Assembly: GCA_004431415.1 (NCBI GenBank)
Contig: QPMI01000427.1
Span: 1 to 64,000 of the forward strand
Direction of reading: 5' to 3'
DNA from: Cyanophora paradoxa
Taxonomy: Eukaryota > Glaucocystophyceae > Cyanophorales > Cyanophoraceae
DNA length: 64,000 nucleotides
Position numbers and translations under genes: made by a program
The notes under the pieces: model-generated
Seen by the model: the letters and a program-made list of their open reading frames with translations, nothing else
Database searches by the model: none
What the model was told of the DNA's origin: nothing
Shown here: positions 47,501 through 59,076 of the stretch, piece by piece
Position numbering within the stretch: the first letter of the stretch is position 1
Layout: the number at the start of each line of letters is the position of its first letter

Positions 47501-49516
47501 CCTGGCGCGGGCCTGCCAGCGCCCGCAGCAGCCGCCGAGGCGCGGGGCCGCCCCCGGCTCGAAATCCTTCCTCGGCCCCGCCCCCTCGTTCCTCCTCGCC
47601 CCGGCCGCCTCCGCCGCCTCCGGGGTCGGCCGGACCTCCGTGCGGCACCTGGGGGCCAGCCTGCTCGCCTCGCTCCCGCCCCACATCCTGGCCCTAGCCG
47701 CCCACGAACAGCCCGAGCCCGGGCTCGTCGCCGGCTCCGGCGGGGGCGAGTACGCGTGGGGGCCCCTCGCCCCCCACTCCGCCCTCGCCCTCCCCTCCCT
47801 CGAGGCACTCGACCCCCCCCGCGACCCCGAGGCCGTGCGTACCCCTTTTCCCCCCCGCAAAAAACGAATCTGAGTACCCCCCAGGGCGTCGCCTTCGAGG
47901 ACTACGCGGCGGCCCTCACATCCCTCGGGCGGGTGCGCACTCCAAAAAAGATAAAATGCACTACTCCCCCTTAACTCCTTCCCCCCCCAGTTCGACTTGG
48001 CGCTGGACTGCCTGGAGCACGCGCACCTCCAGAACCGGGCGCGCCCGGCGCTGCTCGCGGGGGTCTTCCAGCGCCTCGGGGGCCTCCTCGCCCTCGTCGA
48101 CCTGCGCGCCGACGCCGCCGCCGCCTGCGAGCGCGCCCTCGCCATCCGCCGCGAGCTCTACGGCCCCGACGACCTCGAGGCCGCCAGCTCCCTCCAGGGT
48201 ACGCCGTTCGGTCTATTTTAGGACCGGCGAGCTCGGCGCGAGACGGGGCGGGGCGGCGCAGCGCTGGGGCGGGTGCTGCGGGACGGCGTGCCGCCGCTGG
48301 TCGAGCGGGCAGCGGAGGAGTTTCGCCGGGCCGCGCAGGTCGCCGCCGGCGTCTGCGGGTTCGAATCCTCGCAGCACGCCTCGCTCCTCATCGACCTCGC
48401 CCATTGCTCCGCCCTCCGCGTGCGCCCGGCGCTGTACCCCCCTCCCCCATCTTCTCCCTGGTCCGGGCTTAGGCGGCGTCGCAGGGGGACGCGGCGTCTC
48501 TGGCGGAGTGTGAGGCGGCGCTGGCGCGGGCGGAGGCGGCGCCGGAGCTCGGGGCCGCCGAGCGCGCGCGGGCGGCCGGCGTGCGCGCCCTCGCCCTCGA
48601 CGCCCGCGGCGCCGTCCTCGACGGCGTACCCCCCGGCCCGGGCGCCCCCGCCCTGCACCTCGCCTCCCGCCGCCGCCTCCCCGCGCTCGCCTCGGCGCCC
48701 TCGGCCGCGCCGCCTCCCGCCGAGGGCGGCGGGGAGGGCGAGGGCGGGGCGGCTCCGGCGGCGGCGACGCCGCAGGCGCCGCGGGCGCCGCTGGGGCGGG
48801 CGGAGAGCCTCGCGGCGGCCGTCGCGATGGACCGGTCCAAGGCCGTGCGGGAGCCGCCGCCCCCGCCCCTGGAGGACGAGCCCCGGGCCGCCCACGAGGC
48901 CGCCCTGGAGGGGTACGCCAGGCAGCTCGCCGGCCTCCTGTGGACGCGGGGGGGTACGCCCGCGGACGCGGCGGGGCCGAGCGGGGCGCGGGGGCCGGAG
49001 GCCGTGGCCTGCCTGCGGGCGATGGCGGGGGTACACGAGCGCCTCGGGGACCGCATGGCCGCCCTCGAGCGCCTCGAGTTCGCCGTCCAGGCGAGCCCGT
49101 ACCCCCTCGAATCTCTTTCCCCCTTCTCCCTGCTGACGTCACGTGCGGGGGTACAGGTGCAGCAGCAGCTGAAGATGGACGAGACGCCACAGGGCGCCGA
49201 GCTGCTCCGCGAGATCGCCGAACTCCACAGGTGCGAACCTCCCGCCGTCGCCTCCAGGGGTACGCTCGTCCCTTTTTTTACGCCTCCTCCGGGGAACCAG
49301 GATGGAGGGGGCGTACGTGAACTCGCTGCCCTTCCTCATGCGCGCCGTCTACGTCCAGCGCCTCGCCGGCGCCGGCCCCGTGCGCCCCTAGCCTCTGAGC
49401 CTGACAATTGCAAGATTCGATCGCGGAGCGCTGACCCGAGTTCGGTGCAGGCGGAGGCGGTGCGGGAGCGCATCGCGGACGGCAGCGCCGTGCACGCCGC
49501 CATCCGCAAACACTAG
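41517..49516 (+). CDS. Nephrocystin-3-like DUF4062/NTPase/TPR protein, many exons
   Basis: A large gene with about 20 short introns. The start is uncertain (41517 is the first ATG nearby; the N-terminal 300 aa are Ser/Gly/Arg-rich). A DUF4062 domain is spread over exons at 42578-43054: RVFLASAFGEFG, PRLEALCRS, GLDLVVVDFSRG, SRCDYFVGLLGREYGW. A P-loop (CVLGPGGCGKT) lies at 44215-44255, followed by WLFAHYASLNRES and VVIVIDG (Walker B-like, 44767), the layout of STAND NTPases. The C-terminal half (46500-49200) is helical and repeat-like with ALAIRRELYGPDDLEA, as in kinesin light chain-type TPRs. Nephrocystin-3 has this architecture and acts at cilia (family knowledge); a ciliary role here is inference. 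The last exon ends AAIRKH at 49516. Confidence 0.7.
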
Positions 49517-49589
49517 CCGCGGGGGCCCCAGCGCCCTTCCGTCCCCGTCGCAGCGCGCCTGGCCGTCCTTCACTCCTTATTCCTCTAAC

Positions 49590-49637
49590 TAGTCGTCTGA
49601 TTACACATGATTTAATTACTAATTACTTCGAAGCACG
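49590..49637. repeat. Shared 3'-flank element, copy 1
   Basis: The block TAGTCGTCTGATT...ACTAATTACTTCG-AGCACG starts 74 bp after the stop of the DUF4062 gene. A close copy lies at 52487-52540, 81 bp after the stop of the alcohol dehydrogenase gene. Possibly a 3'-processing element or a dispersed repeat. Confidence 0.75.
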
Positions 49638-50102
49638 CCGGTCAACTACGTCGGGCCTGTAGGCCCGCCGCGGCCACTGGGCCAAGGATGGCGAATTTAG
49701 GAGTCTGCTCCGAGGCTCACCCAGCGAATTTCCTACAGAACTGGAGTCTGCTCAGCGGCTCACCCAGCGCGCCTCCACGTGGAGTTTTCAAGTTTCGGCA
49801 AAGGCCGCAAATCGCCGAATTTAGACGCGGCCAAGGACGGCGAATTCGCCCCCTCCGAGGCTCCCATGCGAGCCGGATCCCCCCTTATACGTGTATACGG
49901 CGATATTGCGCACGCGAGCCGGATCCCCCCCTCGTCCTCATTTAAATTTCCTCCAAATCCCCGCTCCTCCCCTCTGCTCCTCTTCTCTCCCTCTCGACGT
50001 CCACGGCGATTTGGAGTACCCCGCCGGGAGTGCTTTGCAGTGCTTCACTCCACTGATATACTTCACTCCACCTGGGGACTCGCACGGGTTCTGACGCGCG
50101 CG
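49638..50102. other. Intergenic with short dispersed repeats
   Basis: It contains two copies of GGAGTCTGCTC followed by CACCCAGCG (49698 and 49744), two copies of GCGAGCCGGATCCCCCC (49868 and 49914), and GGCGAATTTAG words. The same words recur at 52920-52965 and 53218-53245, inside the next minus-strand gene. It presumably includes the alcohol dehydrogenase promoter. Confidence 0.5.
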
Positions 50103-52406
50103 ATGGACATCCCGAAGCAAATGACGGCCCTCGTCCTCCACGGTGCATGCGCATGCCCCGCCCGGTCCCGCCCCCGCTGGCGTCATGATCAGCCGGGGCG
50201 GGGGCACAGGCAAGGGAAAAATCGGTCTCGTAAAGAAGCCCGTGCGTGAGCGTTCCGACCGCGTTCCGGGATGCGCGCTTGCCGCGTTCCGCGCGCGCTG
50301 CGTCCGAATCCATGGCCAGCGCAAGCCCAGCCCGGCCCGTCTTCGCGCCCCGCCGACACGCCAGCGCCGGCGCCGGCGCCGGCGCGGCGCAGGTGCCCGA
50401 CCCTAACGCCGGTGAGGCGCTGATCAAGATCACCTGCACCACCGTGCGCACCCGCCGCGCCCGCATGCATATATATGCTGATGCTGCCGCGCCGTCAGAT
50501 CTGCGGCACGGGTGCGCTGCGCATGCGCCCGTCGGCGCCCGTCTCGCGGAGGGCCCGGGGTTGCAGTCCGCTGATCGCCGAACGCTGAGCGGCAGACGTG
50601 CATATCTGGAAGGGCGAGATCGATAATATTCCGTTCGGCCGCACTGTCGGACAGTGCGCGTCGCCGCTGCCGCCGCTGCCGCGTTCAGCGACGCCCTGGC
50701 CCGCGCAGCGAGCCCGTGGGCGTGGTCGCCAAGCTCGGCCCCGGCGTGGAGGGGTACGAGATCGGCCAGCGCGTCATCGTCGGCGCCATCACGTGCGTGT
50801 ACCTGTCCTGCCCCCCCCCCCCCCCTTTGTTTTTGCTTTGAATCCGACGGTACCCCGGCAGGCCGTGCGGGTACTGTGGGGCGTGCCAGGAGGGCCACTC
50901 CGCCCAGTGCGGCGGCCACAGTGCCGGCGGCTGGAAGCTCGGCAACACCGTCGACGGCTCCCAGGCGCGCCGTACCCTCCTGAACCCCCCCTTCTCTCCC
51001 CCCCCCCCCTCCCCCCCCGACCCCGCCTCGGGGGCGCAGGCGGAGTACATGATCGTGCCGTCGGCGATGTACAACATGTGCCCCATCCCGGACTCGCTCT
51101 CTGACGAGCAGGTCCTCTTGTGTTGCGGTGAGCCCCCTGCCCCCCCCCCCCCTCTCCCCCCCCCCCCCCCCCCCCCTCCCCTCCCGCGGGCTCACGTCCG
51201 CGGCGGCAGACATCATGAGCACGGGCTTCTCGGGCCCAGAGGCGGCCAAGGTCAAGATCGGGGACTCGGTCGCCGTCTTCGCGCAGGGCCCCGTCGGCCT
51301 CTGCGCCACCCTCGGCGCCAAGCTCATGGGCGCCACCAAGATGTCCGTACCCCCCGGCCCGCCCCGGCCCGGCCGCGGCCCCCGCCCGCCCGATAGCCAT
51401 ACATAGCCTTGCGCAGCATCGGTGTGGATTCGAACCCCGTGCGCCTCGAACTCGCCAAGAAGATGGGCGCCGACCTCGGTGCGCCCCGCCCCGCCCCCTC
51501 CGCTCTTCTACGGGCCGTGCGGAGGCCTAGGCCCGCGCCCACGCCGCGCCACGGGCAGTGGTGAACTACAAAATGCACGAGCCGGTGGCGGAGATCAAGC
51601 GCATGACGGGGGGGCGCGGCGTCGACGTCGCCGTCGAGGCCCTGGGCTCGCAGGCCCGCCCGTCCCCGCCCCGCCCCGCCCCGCCCTTTCCTCCTCCTTC
51701 TCTGAGGGGGGAGCGCATGCATATGCACAGGGGACCTTCGCGAACGGGATGAGGGTCGGTCCCCCGCGCGCCCCGCCCCGCCCCGCGCCCGGGCGCCGGC
51801 TCGCCGCTCGCGATCGAGCGTGGCGCAGGTCCTCAAGCCCGCTGGCCGCTTGGCCTCCCTCGGCGTCTACTCGGCGGCCGTCACGGCCCGCACCGGCGCC
51901 CCCTCCCCTCTGCGCCCCCACGGGGCGGGGCTGACGGCGCTGGGCCGGGGGCGCAGCTCGGGCCGCAAGACTTCGCGTGCGGCCTCGGCGACCACACGAT
52001 CGCGTGCTCCCTCTGCCCCGGCGGCAAGGAGCGCATGCGCCGGTGCGCCGCGCCCCGCCCGAGCGCAGCGCAGCGCCCCTGGACCTGGACCTCGAGCCTC
52101 TGGATCCGGATCTCATGGCGGGGCGCCGGGGCGGGCGGGGCGCAGGCTGATGTCGGTGATCGAGGCGAAGCGGGCGGACGTGTCGCCGCTCGTGACCCAC
52201 CGCTTCGCCCTCTCCAACATCGAGGAGGCCTACAGGGCGCGCGCCGCTCTCGAGCTCCGGATCCGAGCTCGGCCTTGCAATTGAGCGAGCCCAGAGTCTC
52301 ACGGTCCGGGCGCCGGGGGCGCGCGCAGGTCTTCGCGAACCAGGTGGACGGCTGCCTCAAGGTCGCCATCTACCCCGACGAGATCTTCAGGACCGTCGAG
52401 CACTAG
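50103..52406 (+). CDS. Zinc-dependent alcohol dehydrogenase, multi-exon
   Basis: A medium-chain dehydrogenase that would oxidise secondary alcohols or reduce ketones with NAD(P). Exons read MDIPKQMTALVLHG, GEALIKITCTT, VVAKLGPGVEGYEIGQRV, the structural-zinc loop CGYCGACQEGHSAQC (about 50872-50920), GGWKLGN, the cofactor-binding region DSVAVFAQGPVGLCA and GVDSNPVRLELAKKMGADL, RGVDVAVEALGSQ, LCPGGKERM, and VFANQVDGCLKVAIYP to the stop at 52404-52406. The LCPGG and GGWKLGN features resemble the isopropanol-type dehydrogenases. Several introns start with GC (after GSQ, SQ and YR) rather than GT. The first intron is long (about 250 bp), and the exon with the catalytic zinc residues is poorly resolved. 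Confidence 0.85.
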
Positions 52407-52486
52407 CGCTGGCTCCAGCCCCCCGCTCCCTTCCACGGCCCCCCATATTGCATGCGCCGATCCGATCCGTAAAGCTGCACTTTAAG

Positions 52487-52540
52487 TAGTCGTCTGATTG
52501 CACATAATATTAATTCAATTACTAATTACTTCGGAGCACG
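52487..52540. repeat. Shared 3'-flank element, copy 2
   Basis: The sequence starts TAGTCGTCTGATTGCACAT and ends ACTTCGGAGCACG. It matches 49590-49637 with one A/T-rich insertion of about six bases. Both copies lie at the same distance from a stop codon. Confidence 0.75.
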
Positions 52541-52590
52541 TGCATGTCGATCGACGTCATGGGATATTAGGCCTGTATATGTAGTCCGCG

Positions 52591-53494
52591 CTAGCGTCGG
52601 CTGCGGGCCCAGTCGAACCACGTGTCGTGCCCGACGCTCTCGACGCCGCGCAGCGGGCTCCGGTCCCCCGTCCTCGCCTCGTACTGCGCCCCGTTAGATC
52701 CGAATTCCGGATCCAATCATTTTTGCGCGCTTGCGCGGCGCGCTTGGATCGAATTCCGGATCCAATCAATTTTGAATTCGATCGCTCACCTCGCGGCGCT
52801 CCTCGGGCGTGAGGAGGTGCGGCGTCGCGTGGGCCTTGCGCGTGATGGCCGCCTTGCGCCCCGCCTGCACCGAGACCTCGTGCTGGAGATTCGAATTCGA
52901 AGGCGGGTCGGCGAAGGCCGCGCGCAAATCGGCGAATTTATACGCGGGCAAGGCCGGCGAATTTAGGACGGCGGTAAACGTAGCGCTAGAAATTCCCGAT
53001 TTAAGACGGGGCCACGCGCGCAAGGGCAGCTGGCCCAGCGGCCTTGCCATGATCGCACCTGTCGCTCTTCCTCCTCCTCCGACCCGGGCTCGAGCGACGT
53101 GTGCAGCCGGCGCTCCTTCTCCTTCGGCCGCTGCACCTCGCGGTACTGGCGCCGATGCAGAGGGAATCATGAGCAGCGGTCGCAGAAACATTTGAATTTC
53201 TAGATCTGCAGAACTGGATCGGAGTCTGCTCACCCAGCGCGCCTCGTCATCTGAGAGCGACGCCGGGTTGTTGTGCGCCCTTCGCGTCACCCCGGCTGCG
53301 AGCAAGAACTTGAGCTTCGACATTGGAAGCCCGAAGAACGGACGCGAAAACAAAAATCGCAAATTTGCCGGACCTTGCTTCGCGGCCCTCGAGCGCACGC
53401 GGAACCGCTCTCCCACCGCGTCCTCGCTAATGCCGAAGAGCCGCGCGCGGCGCCTCACCTCCTCCACCGGAAGCTCGCGATCTTTGTCCGACAT
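52591..53494 (-). CDS. Unknown charged protein gene, multi-exon
   Basis: Start 53494 (MSDKDRELPVEEVRRRARLF). Later exons read SKLKFLLAAGVTRRAHNNP, YREVQRPKEKERRLHTSLEP, QAGRKAAITRKAHATPHLLT and, last, a segment ending GHDTWFDWARSRR with the stop at 52591-52593. The protein is short, very basic and helical. Introns are inferred from in-phase continuations with GT/AG-type ends. I do not recognise a family. Several introns contain GGCGAATTTA words shared with 49680-49830. Confidence 0.45.
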
Positions 53495-54315
53495 CGATAT
53501 ATATATCGCCGCTGTTTCGAGTTGCATAAGCTTTTCGATTTCCTCTAGCTAGCCTGCGCGCAGCCTGCGCGCGGCGCCCTGTGCACGTTGCCTTTATTAA
53601 TTTTCTCTCCAGCTGCAACGTTAACGTTGACGCTCTTCCCTCGAGGCTCGAGCTCGTCATCAGAGTCCTGATCATGATGATCAGACTCTGAGACTCACCC
53701 CTTTTCTTCTTCGCTACGTATACGTATACCGGTATATACCGTACGTAGCTTTCCGAAGTTCCGAGTTCGATTCCCTCGATCAAACTTCGGCGCTTTCCCC
53801 TCCAGATCCTCGGAGGCTCCTCGATGAATTCGAAAAATCCTTCATCGGGCCCTTTTTTTCTCATGATGATCAGCTATACATGTTAACGTTCGACGAACGT
53901 TGCACGTGGACGTTTCGGATTCGGATCTGGAGTGTCGAGTCATGATCACTGTCGACGTCGGACCACTGTCGGTATACAATTAGAGTCATTATTAAACTCG
54001 GAGACTCGAGTCGGAGTCTTGGACTCGAAGACTCGGAGCCTGTCGCCGGGCTGTCGGAGCCTCGGAGGGACATTATCATCTAGTTATAAAATTATCTTCT
54101 AGCCGATCGAACTTCATCGAAGCTTATAATTAAGCCTTCGATCGCTCAAAGGCATCGATAACTCTTCGTGGTACCGAGGCAGCGAGGAGGCTGCTGGGAG
54201 GCTGCAGGAACGCTGTGCTAAGAATTCTGTGCCCGCGCCCAACTGCTTCGATATCCGCGCACATCCGCGGCTCGGCACGATCAGTTTGAGATCGATATCG
54301 CCGCATCGGATATCG
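53495..54315. other. Divergent intergenic region
   Basis: About 820 bp between two divergent gene starts. No gene seen. It is rich in short palindromes (TGATCATGATGATCA near 53670, GAACGTT, CGATATCG) and in GACTC-GAGTC runs at 53995-54045. It should hold both promoters. Confidence 0.4.
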
Positions 54316-56298
54316 ATGCCCGCCCCTCGGCTTCAGCTTCGCATCCTGGTCGCAGCAGCGGCGCTCTTGGCCGCCCTGCCGCCCGCGCTGGGCGAGGCGT
54401 GGGTCGCCGACCAGTTCTACTCGGACGAGCTCACCACGACGCTCCCGCTGAGCCGCGGACAGCCGAAGTTCGTCGGCAGGACCTGCATGTTCGTCGGCCC
54501 GCGCGGCGGGAGCCCCAGCGCCCCGGACGCGGCCGTTTACGCGCCCCAGTTGTGCCGCCTCTTCTGGACTTTCCTGTGGGACGAGGCAGGCGGCTCGGGA
54601 GTCCAGATTTCCGTATACGGCGACCCGCGGCCCAAGGCGGGCGCCGCACCCCTCGACTCGTGGACGACCTCGTGGAACCGCGACTGGAACCGCGGCGTGC
54701 GCTCCTCGATTCGCTTTAATTTCCTCGATTCCATGGATTAATTATTCAATGGTTTCGTGCATGTAGGGCGGCGTGCCGGCGGACAAGACGTACGCGGTCA
54801 ACGCCGCTTCCGACCCCGCGATCTTCCGCACGCTGGACGCCCCTTACTTCGTCTTCGCGAGCATGGCGTCAGGCAGCGAGCAGCAGTCCCCCGTCTCGAT
54901 GTGGTTCGCCTCCTTTGTCCTGTACGCGACGACGGTCACGAGGACCCCGGGCGGATGGCTCGACGGCGCTGCCCCCGGCTCCTCCTCTGACTTTGTGGTA
55001 CGTGCGCACCAAATCAGACACCCCAAATATAGCTATAGCTATAGATCAACAAATTAGGGATATGATTATTTTCTTTATCCTGACGTCCACCGTCGGCCTG
55101 AAAAAAATGCGTGGAAAATCCCTTTAATTCCCCTCTTCATCGCTGAGTCAGTGAGCGCGCCCTGCGCATGCGCAGCTCCGAGCCTGCAACGTGGACGGCT
55201 TCTATATGTACAGCCTCGACCCTGACGGCCGCGCGTGCAGCCGCATCCAGGGGTGCGCGTCCGCGGTCGTTGTCGCAAATTGGGGGGCCGGGGGGTACAT
55301 TCGCGATCTAACCGCAGTTCGGGGGTACACACGCACACAGCGAGGTGCGGATCGACCCGGTAAATCCACTCTACAGCGGCCCCGCGAACGTCATCTTCCG
55401 AGTTCGCCTCTTCGACGTCTCGCAGGTTCGAGCACTCTTCTGTACCCCTCTTGTACCCCTCTGTACCCCCCACGAAAAAGAGTTCTCGCAGGTGCAGCGG
55501 GATCCGGAGAGCAAGGCGCCCCCCACCCTGAGGCCGGGCGCGGCGCCGCTGGCGGCCCGCTCCGAGGCTCGGGCCCCGCGAGCAAGACCGCGCCCTTCTC
55601 GTTCGCGTTCGGCCAGTCCCTCCCCGGCGGCCCCGCCGCCGAGAACGCGTCGGTCGCCGTTCTTTACAGGTTGGATCATCTTACTTTTCGAATGCAATCT
55701 ATATATAATTAGCCCGCGCGGACAGATCCGACTCGCCGGCGCTGTTTGTGGACCTGGAGTCCTGGACCCCTCCGCTCACCCCGACGTGCGGGGCGTGCGC
55801 GTGCCGTTCAGGTTCTCCGTGACGAGCACCTGCACGCGCCCCGCGGCCGGCGCCGCCTCGTCGGTCTACGCCCAGCGCGTCGCCGAATACGCCACGGTAC
55901 GGCCCGAGTTAGAATTAGTTTTATTAGATTGATCAGACTCACACGCATATTAAATTCGTGCCGCGGACTTGAGCTCTCAGTCTGATTGAAACTTCGATCA
56001 GCGCTCGGACCCGATGTCTCGGACGATTCGGCGGTGGCAGCGCAAGCGCGAGCGGCGGACTCTCAGTCGTGGCTATCGCCTTCATCGTGGTGCGCTCTTG
56101 CATTAAATATTATTTAATGGAAGATCGCGTGAAGTTAAGATTTAAATCGGGGGTGTACAGGTAGGGGTGGCTCTGTGCCTTGCCGTCGTCGTTGGGGTGG
56201 GCGTTTACTGCGTCCGTGCGCGAACGGGCGCCCGCCGGGAGGAGATGCAGAGGGGCCCGGCTGCGGGCGGCTACGGGCGGACTGCAGGACCCGTCTAA
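54316..56298 (+). CDS. Predicted type I membrane protein, multi-exon
   Basis: ATG 54316 opens a clear signal peptide (RILVAAAALLAALPPALG). The mature part has beta-like and Cys-containing segments: LPLSRGQPKFVGRTCMFVG, PADKTYAVNAASDPAIF, CNVDGFYMYSLDPDG, EVRIDPVNPLYSG, and an exon with RFSVTSTCTRPA. The last exons give GGSASASGGLSVVAIAFIV joined to GVALCLAVVVGVGVYCV, one transmembrane span, then a short basic tail ending AGPV at 56298. Surface or secretory-pathway location is inferred. No family recognised. Introns vary from 50 to 250 bp and contain TGCGCATGCGCAG at one 3' end (about 55164). Confidence 0.6.
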
Positions 56299-56935
56299 AA
56301 CGCGTGAGCTCGAGGCCGGCGCCGCCCGCGGCTAACGCCGCAGAAAAGTGATGTATACGTAGCAAGGCCTAGGAATCGAATTCGAACGTCGTAATGAGCA
56401 TTTCTACAACATCATTTTACAATTGGATCCGAATCGGACAATGCGAAATTCCTGAATGCAGCCAGGCGGAGCTCATGATCAGAACCCCGGGCCCTGCCCT
56501 GCCTAAGATACCTCCGACCCTTTCCAATAAAAGACACTAAGATACCTCCGACCGGCCCCGGCCCCCCTCCCCCCCTCCCCCCTCTTCCCCCTCCCCCTCC
56601 CCTCCCCTCTCTCCCCCTCCCCCCCTCCCCCCTCCTCCCTCCGAGGCTCCCCCCTCCCCCCTCCCCCTATTTTCCTCGGTCGATCTCGATCAAGCATGGT
56701 GCGCCCAGAAAAGCCCCTAATTATAATTATAAGCCCCTCGAGCTCCATTCCATTCAATAAGAAACACCACAAACTCAGCGGACGGTCATGTGGCGCCACC
56801 ACTCGAGGGAGGCGTATCGCACGGGCGCGTGGTACCTGTGCCGCCCAAGCCCGGCCCCCGCCCCCGACCCGTCAGCGAGGCGGACGGACGGCTCACTAGC
56901 TGGCTCAAGATCACTAGTTTAGCGGCTTCGAAGGC
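56299..56935. other. Convergent intergenic region with C/T-rich tract
   Basis: Between the 3' ends of two convergent genes. It holds a strongly pyrimidine-biased tract (about 56553-56670, CCCCCTC-type units) and a duplicated AAGATACCTCCGACC word (56502 and 56540). No gene seen. Confidence 0.5.
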
Positions 56936-58975
56936 TTAGCGCCGGAGAGCTCGAGCGCACCCGATCTCGTTGAGGAGGTCCATGCTGAGCCCGTCCAGCT
57001 CGAAGTCGAAGACCGAGCTGCAGGGGTACCCCCGTCGGCTCTAAAAATAGAAGGAAGAGGGGAGGGGGGAGGCAGGAGGAAAGGCTCTCGCACATGTTCT
57101 CGGCGAGGCGGGCGGGGTTCGCTGTCTTGGGGATGGCGGACATGTGCCCCGCCTGCCGCTGCAACGCCCACCGCAGCAGCACCTGCACGCCGTCGCGGTT
57201 CAAGAGAGGGACGGAAAGAATTATAGGTGGCGGACGAAAAAGCCTTATCGGGAGGGATGGTTTAAGATAGGTTTTCAGATGGCGTTGCGGTTCAAGATGG
57301 GGACGAAAGCCTTTAGCAAAGGGAAGCGAAAGCGGCACCTGCGCCGGGCTCTTCCCCACGCGCTTCGCCACCTCCAGCACCTGCGGGGGTAGGCGACATT
57401 CTTTCGTACGGACTTAAGGGGGGAGGGGGGAAAGGAAGAGGGGGTACCAGCTCGTCCTTCATGAGGACCGGCTGCCCGGGCTGCCGGATGGCGGGGTTGG
57501 CCCCCAGGGGGGAGTACGCCGTCACCTGCGAGAAAAAGTCAGATCCCGGGGTACGGCGTTTCGATTGAATCGAATCAATGGAAAAAACGCATGCGCACGT
57601 GGATGCCCTTGCTCTTGCAAAACTCGACGAGGTCGTCCTGGGGGAGATACGGGTGCGCCTCCACCTGAGAAAAAGGTCGGGGGGAGGGGGAGGGGGTACA
57701 CGCAGTGCTGGGGCGAAGGGGGAGGGGGGGTAGGACCTGGTTCACGGCGGGTACGATCTTCCAACCGCCCTTCTCGAGCTCGACGAGCTGCTCCGCTGAG
57801 AAGTTGGAGACCCCGATGGCCTGCTCCGGTACGGGTACGTGGTTTAGTAACCATTTGGCTTAAAAACTGTTGCAGAAGGGAGCGTGCGGGCCTTGGTGAG
57901 GCCAGCCTGGACCAGCTCCTCCATCGCCTGCCACGTCTCCAGCAGGGGTACCTCCACCGTCTCGACCTGGGGGGGGAGGATGTGAGAAGGGGTACAGCGG
58001 GTGGCGGGCGGTCAGGCGAGGTGGCGCGCGGCGTACCCCCTTTCCGGACGGGTGCGGGGGCATGAGCTTGGGGCCGGCCTTGAACGCGACGGGCCCTGAA
58101 CAGCGAGGGGACGGGCGGGGTACAACGTCAGCGATGCCCGCAGGGGGGTGAAGCCCCGGGGGCGTACAGTGGACGAGGTAGAGGTCGAGGCAGTCGACCT
58201 GGAGGTCCTTCAGGGTCCGCTCGATGCCTTTCCTCTGCAGCGCAGCGCAGATAAGTGAGCGAAGAGAAGAAGGGGGGTACGGAGGGCGGGGCGGGGTCCG
58301 CGCACGACCATGTCCCGCTCGTGGTACCTTCGGAGGGAGGGGCCGGGGCCCGGCCGGGCTTCGTCAGCCGCGGGCGGCGCCGTCGGGGAAGGAAGGAGTG
58401 CGGGACGCACGTGTTCCAGAGCTTGCTCGTGATGAATACCTGAGCGCGCGGCGCGGGCGGATCAGCGGCGGCGGCGCGGGCAGCGCTCCGACGCCGCACC
58501 TCGTCGCGCTTGAGGCTGCCGCGCGAGAAGACGGACTTCAGCGCCTGCCCGACCTCGGCTTCGTTCTCGTAGACGTGCGCGAGGTCCAGGTGGCGGTAGC
58601 CCTCCTTCTCCAGCGCCGCCTCGACCACGGGGCCGACCTGCCGGCCGCGCACGCGCCCGAGAGGCCGACGTCAGCGGCCGCCGCGGACCGCACGTGCGTA
58701 CGTCCGGTTCTGGGGCGCGCTAGGGCTCTTCGCGGCCCGGGCACGCCGCGCATGCGGCTTGGCATGACGGGCGCGGCCGTCCGCCGGCGCCCGCCGCTGA
58801 AAGCGAGCGGGACGCGCACCGTCTTCGGAGGAGACGCCCACGTTCCCAGGCCGAGCACGGGGATCTCGGCGCCCGTGTTGAGCTTCACCGTCGGGCTCTT
58901 CGCCGGCGCCGCCGCCGACATCCGACGCGCGCCCGCCCGCGCGCCCGCGGCGCGGACCAGCCTCAGGCCGAACAT
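56936..58975 (-). CDS. Aldo-keto reductase, multi-exon
   Basis: An NADPH-dependent carbonyl reductase of the AKR family. ATG 58975 ([11 protein letters not shown]) gives an organelle-like leader before [20 protein letters not shown]. Exons follow in family order: [17 protein letters not shown] (catalytic Asp and Tyr), VFITSKLWN (catalytic Lys), CLDLYLVHC (catalytic His), [74 protein letters not shown] and [17 protein letters not shown], with the stop at 56936-56938. All four catalytic residues are seen. It is head-to-head with the mutarotase-like gene, 101 bp apart. Confidence 0.88.
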
Positions 58976-59076
58976 CCCGACGCCGAGCGTGCTGGGTCGA
59001 AGGGCCGACTTGCGAGGCACCTACAACGCGTACCCCTATCGACCAGCAAACTGAGCGAGCGAGCAAAGCAGCAGCG
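58976..59076. promoter_or_regulatory. Short bidirectional promoter region
   Basis: Only 101 bp separate the two divergent ATGs of the aldo-keto reductase and mutarotase-like genes, so their promoters must overlap. GAGCGAGCGAGCAAAGCAGCAG precedes the mutarotase start. No TATA box seen. Confidence 0.5.

Noticed and set aside
42000-49200. Long minus-strand frames (for example 42988-44283, 48213-49190)
   Set aside because: They mirror the plus-strand exons of the DUF4062 gene and contain only Arg/Pro/Gly-rich sequence without domain motifs.
50460-50500. Vector or cloning-site contamination suggested by many six-base palindromes (also at 38200-38400 and 53660-54300)
   Set aside because: The palindromes are varied and spread through host DNA and introns; no recognisable vector backbone or marker is present.
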